Source of the DNA: Labyrinthula sp. Ha
Lineage: Eukaryota > Sar > Bigyra > Labyrinthulida > Labyrinthulaceae
Direction: 5' to 3'
Assembly (NCBI GenBank): GCA_015227615.1
Contig: JAALGZ010000024.1
Location: 372,001-436,000 of the forward strand
DNA: 64,000 nucleotides
A model generated the notes under the pieces. The model was not told the origin of the DNA. It made no database searches and worked only from the letters and a program-made list of their open reading frames with translations. Positions 21,270-32,999 of the stretch are shown here, one piece after another; position 1 is the stretch's first letter; each line of letters opens with the position of its first letter. The position numbers were made by a program, and so were the translations under genes.

Positions 21270-22415
21270 ATGGGAGACAAGGGAACACTGAGAAAACAGG
21301 TTGCCGCTATGAAGTTAGTTAATTCTCCAAGTGGTGTTCGAAGTAAGTTCAAGTTTCATACAATAAAAGCTTCGAGCGTTGTTAAATTAAACTCTCCACA
21401 GATACAGAGATTTCATAAGTTTGCAGAGTCATCGTCAACGTCAGGATTAGCAGTGAAGAAGAAAAATCATAGCTGGTTAAAGTTTCCAAGAAGAGGTAGT
21501 TTCATTGGTGAAAATATTGACTTGAATGATTTACAGCATCAAACATTTATTGAAAGCTTGCAAAATGTACATAAAAATAAAGGTGATAGAAATGGTTATG
21601 CTGCAAATTGTATTTCAGTTTTTGAAGATGATAGAATTTTGTCTCTTTTTTCTCCTAGGAAGAGTTTGAAGAAAAAAACAAAAGTTACTTTTAAGGCAAA
21701 CAAAAGAAACTTGAAGGACCAAATAACAGGAACGTTGGAACTACTTCATGGAACAGTTCATTTTACTACAGAAGAAGGAAAAACTGTATTCTCAGCGGAT
21801 GTTCTAGATGTAAAAAGTTTAAGATATAATGGGCAAAACAGAAAAATTTTTGGTTTTTCTGCTTTTGTTCGTAGAAATAAAAATGAAAAAACTGGTCATT
21901 GTAATTTAGTTGTAAGTCGAGTTTTAATTGAATGTGAAAATCCAAGCGAAGCAAAATCTTGGATAGCAGCTTTATTATTAGAAACAGAAAGAGTTGGAGA
22001 TACAATTCTTATGTGTATGGAAAATATGAAAAGAATTTATAAAGTGGAAAACTATTCAGAAGCTATGTTTCCTCATACAGAGTGTTTACTTAGAAAAAGA
22101 ATTCTATTATATGAAATTTCTTTGTTGGAAGATAGTCAAAAACTGAATGAGGCAAGGTTGGAATTAGTTAACTTTTTAGAAGATAAACAAAGATTCAAAG
22201 AAGCAGGTGAGTTTTCAGCACAAACTGATTCTTTTTTTAAAAGAAGACATGGAAAGTTGAGTAAAGAAGATTGGCAGAATCTGTATATTGAAAGAATTAG
22301 AAGTTTGAGTGATATTGAGATAATTAAACAAGAAATAGAACTAGAATCAACAAGGTTTGTTTCTCAAAAATATGAAGAAGAACCAACAGTTATTTCTACA
22401 CCAAATAGATTCTAA
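21270..22415 (+). CDS. PH-like family protein, copy B (381 aa)
   Basis: Paralogue with the same plan as copies A, C and D and no gaps in the core. It starts MGDKGTLRKQVAAMKL. The linker motifs KKKNHSWLKFPRRGSFIGE, DLNDLQHQTFIESL and NCISVFEDDRILSLFSPRKS are all present. The PH-like segment (about 152-245) includes GTLELLHGTVHF, VFSADVLDVKSLRYNG, SRVLIECENP and the terminal helix AKSWIAALLLE. The C-terminal helical part contains CLLRKRILLYEISLLEDS and DIEIIKQEIELE. It is closest to copy C: both share NEKTGH, NLVVSRVLIECENP, NFLEDKQRF and a basic RRxGKLxKE stretch that A and D lack. Its stop lies 322 bases from the end of the convergent actin-like gene. The function is unknown; a phosphoinositide- or protein-binding adaptor is a guess from the fold. 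Confidence 0.85.
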   Translation: MGDKGTLRKQVAAMKLVNSPSGVRSKFKFHTIKASSVVKLNSPQIQRFHKFAESSSTSGLAVKKKNHSWLKFPRRGSFIGENIDLNDLQHQTFIESLQNVHKNKGDRNGYAANCISVFEDDRILSLFSPRKSLKKKTKVTFKANKRNLKDQITGTLELLHGTVHFTTEEGKTVFSADVLDVKSLRYNGQNRKIFGFSAFVRRNKNEKTGHCNLVVSRVLIECENPSEAKSWIAALLLETERVGDTILMCMENMKRIYKVENYSEAMFPHTECLLRKRILLYEISLLEDSQKLNEARLELVNFLEDKQRFKEAGEFSAQTDSFFKRRHGKLSKEDWQNLYIERIRSLSDIEIIKQEIELESTRFVSQKYEEEPTVISTPNRF

Positions 22416-22737
22416 AAGTATTAAGAAATAGTTAAGTGTTATTAGTTTTAATCTTGAATTTGTAGCTATGTCTTTTTTCTTCGCATAATATTTATTAGAA
22501 AATAAATTAGATTATCTATGTTAAAAAAATAGTATTTAAATGCAACTATTGAAAAAAAACATTCTAACAATTCATATAATTATGAGGGTTCTCAAAATGA
22601 ACTTGTTTAAAAAAATTAGTTGCTTAAAAATCTCCAAACATTATAAAAAATTAGTTACATTTAGAAACTTACCAAATCAACATTTAATATTTGTTTTCTA
22701 GAAAGAATAAAACATCGAAGCAAATAATATATGATCT
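22416..22737. other. Convergent intergenic spacer
   Basis: This 322-base AT-rich spacer separates two stop codons facing each other and so must hold both 3' ends. Several AATAAA-like and AATATT runs occur, but none can be called as the signal. Confidence 0.5.
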
Positions 22738-23865
22738 TCATAAAGCTGTATCCTTTTTATAGAGTACTGATAGCCCTTTTTTTTGATATTCTTCTTTAGA
22801 AATACAACTATTCAAAAACCAGCAACTGGATGCAAATTTTATTCCACCTTCTACAGCAGAATTAACACCCATTATATTATCAAATATTCTAACGTTCTCA
22901 CTCTTCAAATTAATTTTCGTAATTTCCAATTCACACCTCTCTTTAAATCCTTTTAATAATGTATTTCCACCAGTTAAAATTATATTAGATAACATACTTT
23001 GTTTTAATTTCTCATCAGTTTTTCTTATAGAAGTCAATATAATATCATGAACACCTTTTTTTTCATATCCCATCAAATATGGATTAAATAAAACCTCTGG
23101 AGCTTGAAAAACAATATTTCCAAGATCTACTTTTGTTCCATCTGGTAGTTCAAAAACAGACTTAAAAGTATTTTTTTTCTTTTCTTTTTCAATATTAGAA
23201 GAAATAAAACATAAATTATTCTTGATTTCTTCAAGAAGATCTCTATTTCGATAATCTAGATATGAAAACCCTTTTTCATTTAATAATTTTAAAATAGAAT
23301 AATTAATTAATCTTCCTCCAATGTCAATTTTTTCTATAGCATGAAATAAAACAAATCCTTTATATATTGGTATCGAATTTGTAACACTTTCTCCTGAATC
23401 CAAAACAACTCCGGTTTCTTTTCCAGAATTATATAAAGCAAGAACAGCTGCTAAATCAATATATAAATGAGAAATATAGAATGTTTCAAACATAATTTGC
23501 GTCATTTTTTCTCTATTAACTTTTGGATTTAAAGGTGGTTCAGTCAGGACAACTGGAAAATCTACAGGATCAACTTGAAGAACACTAAAAAATGCAAAAT
23601 GCCATATTTTTTCCATATTAAACCAGTCAATTATAATTCCACGGTCAATAGGAATCTTTAAATGTAATATTCCGCGTTTTTTAAGGGCTTCTTTTCCAAC
23701 ATAAATCCCTTTAATTCCCATTCCAATGTTGAAGAACGGAAACTTCGGTCTTCCAACAATGGGTTGGAATTCATATATTTTACTGCTATTGTTAGTTTGA
23801 GAAATTTTCATAGAATAGGAACCATTATCGATAACAATCACGTTTTGGCATTTTCCCGGAAACAT
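22738..23865 (-). CDS. Divergent actin-like protein, 375 aa
   Basis: Starting at the first ATG (23865), the protein has 375 residues, the usual length of conventional actin, and aligns with it end to end. Matches include VIDNGSYSMKI (phosphate loop 1), VGRPKF, YVGKEALKKRGILHLK, IDWFNMEKIWH, LTEPPLNPKVNREKMTQIM, VLDSGESVTNSIPIYKG (phosphate loop 2), ELPDGTKV, the adenosine motif NIILTGGNTLLKGF and a C-terminal CISKEEY. Key residues differ: the second Gly of DNGSG is Tyr17; the Gln matching actin Gln137 is Ala139; the His matching His161 is Asn163; and GDG becomes GES. In actin, Gln137 and His161 position the attacking water, so ATP hydrolysis is probably weak or lost while nucleotide binding may remain. 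Retention of the subdomain 2 and 4 motifs argues against a pseudogene. It may be a divergent actin or an actin-related protein; subgroup not assigned. Confidence 0.88.
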   Translation of the reverse strand: MFPGKCQNVIVIDNGSYSMKISQTNNSSKIYEFQPIVGRPKFPFFNIGMGIKGIYVGKEALKKRGILHLKIPIDRGIIIDWFNMEKIWHFAFFSVLQVDPVDFPVVLTEPPLNPKVNREKMTQIMFETFYISHLYIDLAAVLALYNSGKETGVVLDSGESVTNSIPIYKGFVLFHAIEKIDIGGRLINYSILKLLNEKGFSYLDYRNRDLLEEIKNNLCFISSNIEKEKKKNTFKSVFELPDGTKVDLGNIVFQAPEVLFNPYLMGYEKKGVHDIILTSIRKTDEKLKQSMLSNIILTGGNTLLKGFKERCELEITKINLKSENVRIFDNIMGVNSAVEGGIKFASSCWFLNSCISKEEYQKKGLSVLYKKDTAL

Positions 23866-26800
23866 ACTTCTCACTCTATTATTTAGCTATAATGTCATTT
23901 CTAGATTCAGAACGACAGTATGTAGGGTAATGCCACATTGAACAAATGAATTATCCACAAAGAGATATTGAATATTAACACAATCTCTTTTCATTAGGTA
24001 CTTAAATATAGGTGAAATAATACTCTATGGATATTAATACATAAAAGATAATATTATTGATTAAAATTTTTCTTTTTAGCCTAGGACTCATTAACAGTGT
24101 TTTCCTGGGAATCTTTCTGCTAGGAGGATGTGTTACTGGTTTTGTTTCCAACAAAGTAACCCACAATATAACTAAATAAATACTTGGTGAAATAGTATCA
24201 GGATTTGAATAATATTAAAAAATATTTAGATTTGGTTTTATATTCTTTTGTCTTATTCATATGATAATTGACTTTCTTTTTATAGCACTTCAAATTTTAT
24301 TCGGTCAAGTTGCTTAATGGGTAGAGTGTCCAAACTTCTTTGTATTGACTTTTACTACATTAATAACTTGGGAAAGGACAACTTCTAAGGTCATGATATC
24401 AAAGATTTGTAATTTGTAACAATGTGTATTGAATGCGTTGGGGTACCAGTTTGTCCTCCTGAGCCAAAATACCAATACTAGGAAGATAATAATATACTGC
24501 TTATTGTCTCTCTTCTAACTTATTTTAGTAAATTATAAATATCCATTGTATTAAATTTTGAAAAAATGTATTATAAAGTAAATTATATGTACTTTTAAAT
24601 CTCCGGAGAGGCAAAGTGGTAATGATACAACGATTCATTGCCATGAAAGATATAAGATCGCGTTGAGGTAATAGAAACATCAAAATATGAATTAACAGAG
24701 TAATTTTGCATAGAAAAGCACACGATACTGCAAAATCTCCTAGAATATTCCAACAGCAAGTAAAAGATTTATTAGTATTAGTAAAACTACGTTGGAAATT
24801 AACGAGGTTGGTTCGATGTATGAAACCAGATATGAAATAAACGGCATAAAGCAAAGAATTGCATTATTAAACTATATAACAATATTAACTTTATGTTCAT
24901 CTGCTTGTTTTGTCTCTCTCAACATGAGTATAGACATATATCCTAGTATACTCTATTCCCCTATAGTATAGCCCTAATTCTTAAACAGTAGAGCAAATTA
25001 GCGCCCTTTCTTTACTAATATTATTCATTCAGAACCTGATTACTCTATATTTCCCCACTGTTTTACTTCTTAAATAAAACAAAGATTATAGCTAGGTATT
25101 ATCAAAATTGGATTATCTGGTTGAATATAGATGGAATAAAACCCTATCTCTTTGAGTTGAGCTTGCCTAATTTGTGAATCTGCAGCCACTAAGCCAATGC
25201 ATAATGGTAGGAATACAATCTGAATGTAATGAACTGTAAAGCTGGATGAAAATGCAGAAAATGGTTACAACGATAAGAAATAATTATTTTTTTCATCTAA
25301 GCCCTGAACTCAAAATGACATATCAAAGGGGCAATGAGAGTTTTTAACCATAGCAAGTATGTTGTGTAATATTTCTGCTAGATATGAGAAATATCTTTCA
25401 ATTTCATTAATTAAATAGCGACTTACACCCTTTTTTACGCTGCATCTTTGAAAATGCTTTTTTATGATCGATATGTTAAATTCGTTTACCTATGATACTG
25501 CGCTAAATTTCAAGGTTGTCTAAAGATTTTCTTTACTTTAATGTGGTAATAGTCGTTTCTGAAGTTTTTATTTTTCTGAAAGTTTACAGTATGCGATGTA
25601 TCTGTTCTTATTTGCAATTACATCAAAGCTACTAATAATTACCCGTACATTCAAATATACTAATTATCGTCTACATGGCTGTATGAAAGCCATGAAACGT
25701 GATTCGAATGACCTAAGAGTGTTGATTAATACCTGGAGTATGTCCTAATAGACAAACTCTGTTGTCCAGCATTAACATTACTATATGATACTAATAGACA
25801 CATTTCGGATATTCTTGGGCAATTTATCTGGCTGGGCAGTTGTCTATAACATTCTAATAGAACTGAATTTTCCGTGTTAGATTTTTTTTGTTGAGTCCCA
25901 ATACTTGCATAGTTCGAGTTTTCATCTGCACAGAAGTTTTTATCAAGAAGTCCACTGAAAAGTTGCAATACAATCAATCTCAACTATGAAAACTGTGAAG
26001 CGCAAGAATTACATGTTAGATACCAGTATCCATTATTTATTGCAAAGTAAACTTCCTTCAAATCGCAATAATACCCTAGTAAGGTTCTTAACTACATGAA
26101 TTCACGTTCTTATTTGGTAAGAAAAAACGGAAGTGATCCTTTCTCTAACATTTTTTTCACTATGGTTTAAAATACAAAAATAATATATTGGGACTAAATT
26201 AATTAGAAATATCTCCACAAATACTAATACTAAATCTCTCTATTTATTAGTGCAGCTAGTTTTGATTATGGTTTTCATATTATCATTCTAGGACTATGTA
26301 TAGTTTTTTCCATACGACACGTTTCTGTGAAAGATTCGATCATCAGATAGGTAACCCTCTCAATTTTTCTTGAAACTAATTTCGGCTTAATAAAAAACAC
26401 GAAGCTAAAAGAGGTATAATAATATTTGAGTAAGAAGTTGGTATAATCTCTATGAAACCTGCCAGATAATGCCTTCCAGGAAATAAAATGTGATATTTCC
26501 TTTACCGAAGAAATATAATAAGTTCCAGAATATATCTTATTTGATGTTAGCTAGATTTTTGTGAGGATTTAATGTAAATCTAATAAGATTGATATTTACA
26601 ATCACCGAAAGATTATTTATATTATTTTACTTACATGTTGCCTTTTGTCGTTTATATGACTAGGCTTTTCAGGCATTATCCTTGATATTTGAGGTACCTT
26701 TTCTATGTTTTTATCTATGAAAGCATTTTCTAACTGAAAACTTCTTTAAGTTAAGGAGAGTGGAAAGATGCATTGGAGCTTGTGTTATACTTTTAGCTAC

Positions 26801-29800
26801 TTGGAATATATTTTAAACCACTCATCAGTACTCTAAAACTTCAAGTTATTTCGATGACTTCGGGTAATACTTGCATTTATCGAACAATGATTTATTAATA
26901 AAATGGTATACTATTCGTGAAGCCTGGTTATATATTAGCATCAAAATACATTCATTACAATATTTTATCCAAATATCAATTCTTAGCACTAAGACAGAAT
27001 TAATACTTATTAATATTAGTTAACTCAGTTCGAGCGTATGCTACTAGGTTATTTTCCTAAATGTATTGGATGCTTCCTTATCGGAGGTTAGATAAACTCC
27101 TGCAAGAGAGCAAATATCTATACTTCTTTTAGTTTTTGATTCTGTCACTATTCTAGGAAGCAGTACTAACCTTTTCTTAGATCTCAACTTTGCTAAAGGA
27201 TGTGTTTTTTGAGGGGACTACTTGGAAGTTGGAAACTCTTCGGTTTTACAAGAAGATAACTGATACAAAACCCTTTCTTGTATCATCTAGAACTTGAATC
27301 CACCATATCACTCCCTCCCGGAAAGTTTGAGTGTGTTAATATTAGTTTTTCTCGCAGCATGAATAATCTATTTCTTGTGTATGTCACTATTGTAATTGTG
27401 GGTGTGTTTTGGATATGAACTTAGAACACAACTATGTACCATAAGCATGGTTTTCTAAGTTGTAAGGATTGAATTTTCTACAAATGATGGCTATGGTATC
27501 TCTGAAGTTATAACTCCATTTGATCCACGAATTGAAAGGGTGTATTGCCCATATCAAAGACCATACTAGATAAATTCTTACATTAAATACCTGGAATATT
27601 CCTAATTTCTAGTTTTTTCCAGTGACTTTCAACTAGTTATTGATTCATAGAACTACTTCTTTAGAATAGAACTCTTAATTACTATGAACACAAAACTACT
27701 TTAAAATCACCACGTTGCTTCTTATTACAATGTAATTCCACTTCAAATATATAACTTAGTCCATATTACTACTTATGGCTGGAACTGGGATCTTATCGTT
27801 ACAAAACAGAAAATATTTTTGATGGTATTGCTTGTGCTGCCTATCTTGATAGAGAAAACCTATGTTATTTTGGTTGTCACTCGAGAGCTATAAGATCAAA
27901 CAAAGTGGCAATAGTTTTTGAATATTCTTGTAAAATATGCTAGATATTCTAATATTTTTTATAGTCGTTTATCTGATGTCTCATTGTAGCTACTCAATTT
28001 TAAAATCAAGATTACTCACACGAGGTTTCCTCAAGATTCTATAAAATATAAAATTAGCATGTAGTAGTAAGTATCCCTCTTAGTATCCTTTTGTAGTTTG
28101 CGAGATCTTACAATTGGTTCCGAACTGTTCATAGCTTTGATCTCTATTGCAGAGTCTTGATTTACATGATTAAGAATTACCCACTAATTAACTAGATTTG
28201 TCATTTAACTTGGACTATAGTTTCAAAGCCATATATCCATATCGAAGGATATACAGTGAATTCCCATAGTATACTTTAAGTATATTCTGGGAATCAATTG
28301 AGCGGTTTGTGAGAATTATATGATAAATTTCAAATTTTCCGTAGACATGTATAAGGAATTTCCTTTTATTCTGACATGTCCTCTAAAGACAAAGTTTTTT
28401 GTTGCTGAAAGATGGCGGGCGTAGTTGAGTTCAGTACAAGTGAAACCATCGACCATAACACCAAGCAACGAGAAAATTTTGTTCGCCCCATGATGACCCA
28501 GACATCTTACAGAGTTGCAAAAAGTTTCCTCTTCTTAGAAGCATCATTAAGATTTAACGATTATATCTTCTTTGATTTAAACCATTTTCTTTTCCTTATC
28601 CTCATTGAATAATCACTGGTTTACCTGATATTTTCATGTTATACATAGATTGCACTTACTCTTTCATTTTAGAGATGTTTTTTGTTCTTAATATTATTCA
28701 TACAGACCTCAAGCTATAGCCAATAGTATTTTTTATCTTATACTAAATCTTTACTGGAGTGTGTTGAATTTTCCTAATCTCAGAAGGAAATATCCATTAC
28801 AATTTTTTCCCAAACTTCTTTTTGATAAAGTATAGACGGAGTTGAGACTGTCATTCTAAATGAATATAAATTGATCTTGTGATTTCGTGTTATTCGGTGC
28901 GGAGATAAGATTATTATCTTCAGGATATATTGAAATTTCACGACTTTATTAAATTAACAAGACTTACCTTATCCAGCCTAATTAAATAAAATAACTAAAT
29001 ATAACAGTTCCAGAACATAAGAGAATACTCATATCATTTATATATATAAATAGGTATACTTCAGGTGCTAGTTTCCCTAATTAGACCTGCTAGGGCTTGC
29101 TTCATATTCTATACTGGGCTTTTCGTGTAGGTTCTATTTATCTTCTATTTGGCTAATTGCGTAGTTGATTTTGGTTTATGCTATTCTTTAAAACGTGTAT
29201 TTTCATTTGATTACTCTCTTCAACTTGTTACTAATGCCTTTTTACTGTTAGATTCTAGGAAAAAAAAGGTTTTCTGCTTACTATAGATTTTAAGTATGTC
29301 GTTCATTTAACTCAAGACTTCCAAGTTCATAGATATGTTATTATTAATTAATTAAATTGATGAAATCCATATGCAGCGAATTAACTATTAACTTACTATA
29401 TACAACTTTTACTATTAATATTCACATACTTACTGGGAGACAAAGAAGTCTCTCTATAGAGCTCAGTAGCAGATTAATCTCTTTGTATAATTTATTCGTG
29501 AAATATGAGGTGCATAAATGCGGTGAAAGGAACTTTAAAAGATATATACCTCTCATAACATCATTAAGAAAATAGTTGTTCCTAATGAAGCATTACTCAT
29601 GTTGATTTTGGTAATCTACTCAGGTAATATATATTTTCTTGGACAAAAAACTTAAGTAATCACCTTGACTATAATATTGTAGTCTCAAAGAGCTTAACAA
29701 TTGAGAATGTTACAAATAGCGCAAAAATCTAAATTTACCGAGACTAATATTGATTAAAATAAAAATTGCTTATTTCTTACCATAAAATATTGGTTTAGGT

Positions 29801-29954
29801 GGTGAAAACAGTATGATACATTCTAACAAAATATGACCATTTTAACATTAAAAGAAAACTTTATTTCCTTATAATCTTTACTCGAGATTTGAAACACTCA
29901 AATAAATTATAAGATCTTGTTCTCTACCATCTAGCAACTAGTTAGATTTATATT
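23866..29954. other. Six-kilobase gene-poor region
   Basis: No gene is supported on either strand. The longest frames are 109 codons (minus, 24525-24854, hydrophobic and Cys-containing), 85 codons (minus, 25726-25983) and 72 codons (plus, 29357-29575), none with a recognised motif. At about 24306 a short stretch resembles a tRNA A box but no cloverleaf follows. A gene split by small introns cannot be excluded. Confidence 0.45.
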
Positions 29955-32566
29955 CTACACCACTTCTTCTATCTTATCTCTGTTAGTTCTTGTAGTCATT
30001 TCAAATTTCTGTAAAATACTGGTACGAAAAACTGAAACTAAATCTTCAAGTAGTCTGTTTAAAAACTCTAAGTCTGAACTTTGAGCGAGTGAAAAACTAA
30101 TACTTTTATCAGTAGATACAAAAATATCAATTATATATTCTGTTTCAAAAATAATTCGACAAAAACCTTTATAAAGAAAATTTTGGGTAACACCTTCTTG
30201 TATTAGAAAGTCATTGATTATTTTGACAAAAGTTCCTAAGAGAACATATTCCATAAATACAAAATCAACATCACGAGTGAGAGGTGCTTTTATTTTAGTA
30301 TCAAAAGGAGGTAATAATTCAGGAAGAATATATTGATCACTGCAGTTATGAACTGGAATAAGAATAAGAGTTTGAATTGCCAGCTCTAAAATATATTTCT
30401 TTTCTTTTTCAGAATATTCTTTTAACAAAATATTAAATATTTCCTTACTTAATATTCCAGTATCAACATATTTTCTATATAAACTGAATTTTTCACTTGG
30501 TATTCTAAAAGCAAGTTCATGAAAACTTTTATCGCGAATGAAACTTCCTAAAGCTTGAGCAAAATAAGAGGGTGTAAAAAATATAAAGTTTTCATTGTCA
30601 AGGAAACTTAGTTTAGGAAAATAGGAAATTATTCTTTTTTCTGAATATATTTCCAACATATTCTCAACTTCCCAATTTTCAAAACCACAAAGCGATGCTT
30701 TTTTGGTAAACATCTTTTTTGTTGCAAAATTATTTTCCTCTCTACAATTATCCATAAAAAGTACCCAAGAAGTCAAAACTTCAAAGTTCAAGAAATTTTG
30801 CCTTTGTATTCCAGCTCTACCAGAAACAACACTTGATACTTTATCTTTAGTATTCTTAATTTCAATAGAATTTATTGAGTTGGAGTTTTCAAGAGGAAAG
30901 AACAGTCTTTGTTCATTCTCTAATATATTAAGTTCTGAAGATAAAGTTTTTAGAAATTTAGATATTCGTTTGTTTATTTCTATTAAGTTTTTGTCTTCCT
31001 TGTTTTGTCTATTATATTTTCTTAAAAATGTTCCAATTAAAATAACTGGAGCTTTTGCTGCATTTTTTAAAATACTTAGACACCAAAATTTCAATCTTTG
31101 TAAATCTTTGTTTGAAAGTTTTGCCATATTAAAAACAAGAAAATACAGAGAATTCGAATTAATAAAAATATGATGGACAGAGGAAAATATTTCTTGTCCA
31201 CCAAAATCATAAACACGAAAATAAACTTCTTGAGAGTTGAACACAGTTGTGTCAGTTTTCATACCTTCAATAAAATTATCATCAGTAATTGCTCGAGAAA
31301 CAAGTTCATTCTCAACATTTAGTTGATATTTTGCTTTAAGTTTTCATAACGTTCAATTTCATCACTTATCTGTGAAGGAAGAATATTTTTAACCCTTTGA
31401 ATACTCAGCTCATATTTTGACAATGGAGTCAAATTATAACTATTCGGATGTATTCCAAAAATATCAATATCATTTAATAAAAGAGTTGATTCATTTCTTA
31501 ATAAAAATCTTTTGTTCAATAAACTTCTAATACTTGAAGTTTTTCCAACTCTTCCATCACCAAGAAATAATACTTGAAGTTCATCTAAGATTTGATATTT
31601 ATCAAAACTGTATCTCATTTGATTCTTCACATTAAGTTTCATTTTTTTATTTAATATTTTTGCATTTATAATATTTTCTTTTGTAATTTCAAATACACTA
31701 AGTTTTTCATGCTTATCAACTAAATCTTGAAGTTCAATCAAATTTTCTTCTTTAACATAAACTTTACCAATTCTTAAACTAAAAAAGAAAATAAAAAGGA
31801 AAATTAAACACAAATATCATCACAGAATTAATATTTTGCAAACATGATTTTGTTAACTCAACTACTTTTTCACTTTTTATTTTCAGATTATCTTGTTCAA
31901 TACTAAATCTAAAGAGTAAGGAAAACATACTAAAGATCATTCAAACATTTCATCTTTGAAACTTTCTTCAAAACTTTCATCAAGTATTTTTTACTGAAAT
32001 TATTCTTATATAAGCTAAAGTAATAAAAAATTAAATTTCTACTGTAGTTTTTGTATTTTTTTCTTCTTGAATAAACTTAGAAACGAAACATCTTCTGGAA
32101 AAATACAAAATTCAATACTAAAGATAAAAAGAATAAAATAAAAATAACCCAATGATTTTTATTTTCAGTTCTTTTCCTATTGAAGTTAAGTTTGAGTTAT
32201 TAAATTGACAACCACGAAAACTAATCTTAAAGAAAAACAAAAAAAATACTTTAGAAAGTTAACTCTTGGAAACTTTTCAAACCAGATAGAAAATAAATTT
32301 TCAGTAACATCAAATGGACAAAAAATAAATCTAAACATAAAATATAAATATTGGATACATCAAACTTTTAATTTTGTTATTTATTGTTAACTCTTCCAGA
32401 AAAGATTTCACTTCTTTCTCGAACCTCTTCTTTTCAATTGGAAATAAGTTCATATCATATGACCTAAATTTAAAATAATAAGGAGGTTATACCATTGAAG
32501 TTCGAACATATGATCTGAAGTTTTCATATCAAACTGTTTTTGGATCGGAAGACATTTTGATGACAT
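29955..32566 (-). CDS. LRR-Roc-COR (ROCO-family) GTPase with seven tiny introns; one frame break
   Basis: Spliced exons, read from the ATG at 32566: 32566-32493, 32463-32359, 32330-32250, 32220-32149, 32117-32043, 32014-31931, 31902-31810, then 31778-29955, about 800 residues. Exons 2-8 begin with one LRR strand each (IFIFCPF, FRGCQFNN, IEFCIFPE, LYKNNFS, IEQDNLK, LRIGKVYV). The Roc GTPase follows, with P-loop GDGRVGKTSS, then Asp-Phe-Gly-Gly-Gln (VYDFGGQEIF) and VILIGTFLRK where a THxD-type base motif is expected. A COR-like region follows, including CGFENWEVENML and FFTPSYFAQALGSFI, to the C-terminus. No kinase domain is present. Between 31343 and 31322 the frame shifts by one base; no T-rich intron fits there, so it is an assembly indel, a true mutation or unusual decoding. 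ROCO proteins are GTP-regulated signalling scaffolds. Domain calls are firm; exon joins are inferred. Confidence 0.85.
31779..32492 (-). other. Seven GT-AG introns of 28-31 nt in the ROCO gene
   Basis: Intron coordinates and lengths: 32464-32492 (29), 32331-32358 (28), 32221-32249 (29), 32118-32148 (31), 32015-32042 (28), 31903-31930 (28) and 31779-31809 (31). Donors are GTAT, GTAG, GTTA or GTTT; acceptors are nearly all TTTAG or TTAG after T-rich tracts. Every intron is phase 2, so every internal exon is a multiple of three, and none of the introns is. Joined exons give an uninterrupted LRR protein, whereas each unspliced frame soon stops. For intron 31903-31930 an upstream AG would give a stop, so the second AG is chosen. 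Confidence 0.8.
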
Positions 32567-32999
32567 TTTAGTTTACTTTTGAATTAATAGAGAGAGAATA
32601 TTAACATGAATACTCGCCCAGCCCCCTCCATGTTACTTAATTTATATTAGGTTTCCAATGTATATTTCTGCTATTGAATTGATTCTTGTCTTGCGTTTTC
32701 TTTTATCTCGTGGGCTATCGTCAAGCTTGCTTGTATCCCTTGTGACCTTATCGTAAAATATAATTGGTTTGTTGACAGAATCTAGTGATCTGATTGGTCC
32801 GCTAGATCAATTTGTTCTAATTTGTATATTGAATTGAAAATTTCCCAAAATGAACCTTTATCTGAATTTAATTGAAATTAAAACATAAATTACAAGATCG
32901 CGCAAGAATGAATCCAAATCAACAGGCTCGCGGATCACAACAAAGAAAATATGGAGATACAAGGAATGTTTATGATATTGATAAAGGATTGTAGCTCAG
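32567..32999. other. Upstream region of the ROCO gene
   Basis: No coding stretch is seen. It holds the ROCO leader (A-rich just before the ATG) and probably its promoter, with the edge of the LINE cluster beyond. Confidence 0.45.

Noticed and set aside
23866-23874. Upstream GTG as start of the actin-like gene
   Set aside because: The ATG at 23865 gives exactly the usual actin length and start; a GTG start is not expected in a nuclear gene.
24300-24400. tRNA A-box-like stretch (TTGCTTAATGGGTAGAGTG)
   Set aside because: No matching T-arm, anticodon arm or acceptor stem could be paired around it.
31319-31365. A small intron explaining the ROCO frame break (a 32-nt GTGATG...TTAAAG or 17-nt GTTATG...TAAAG segment)
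   Set aside because: Neither is T-rich nor ends in TTTAG/TTAG like the seven real introns, and the 17-nt case is far too short.
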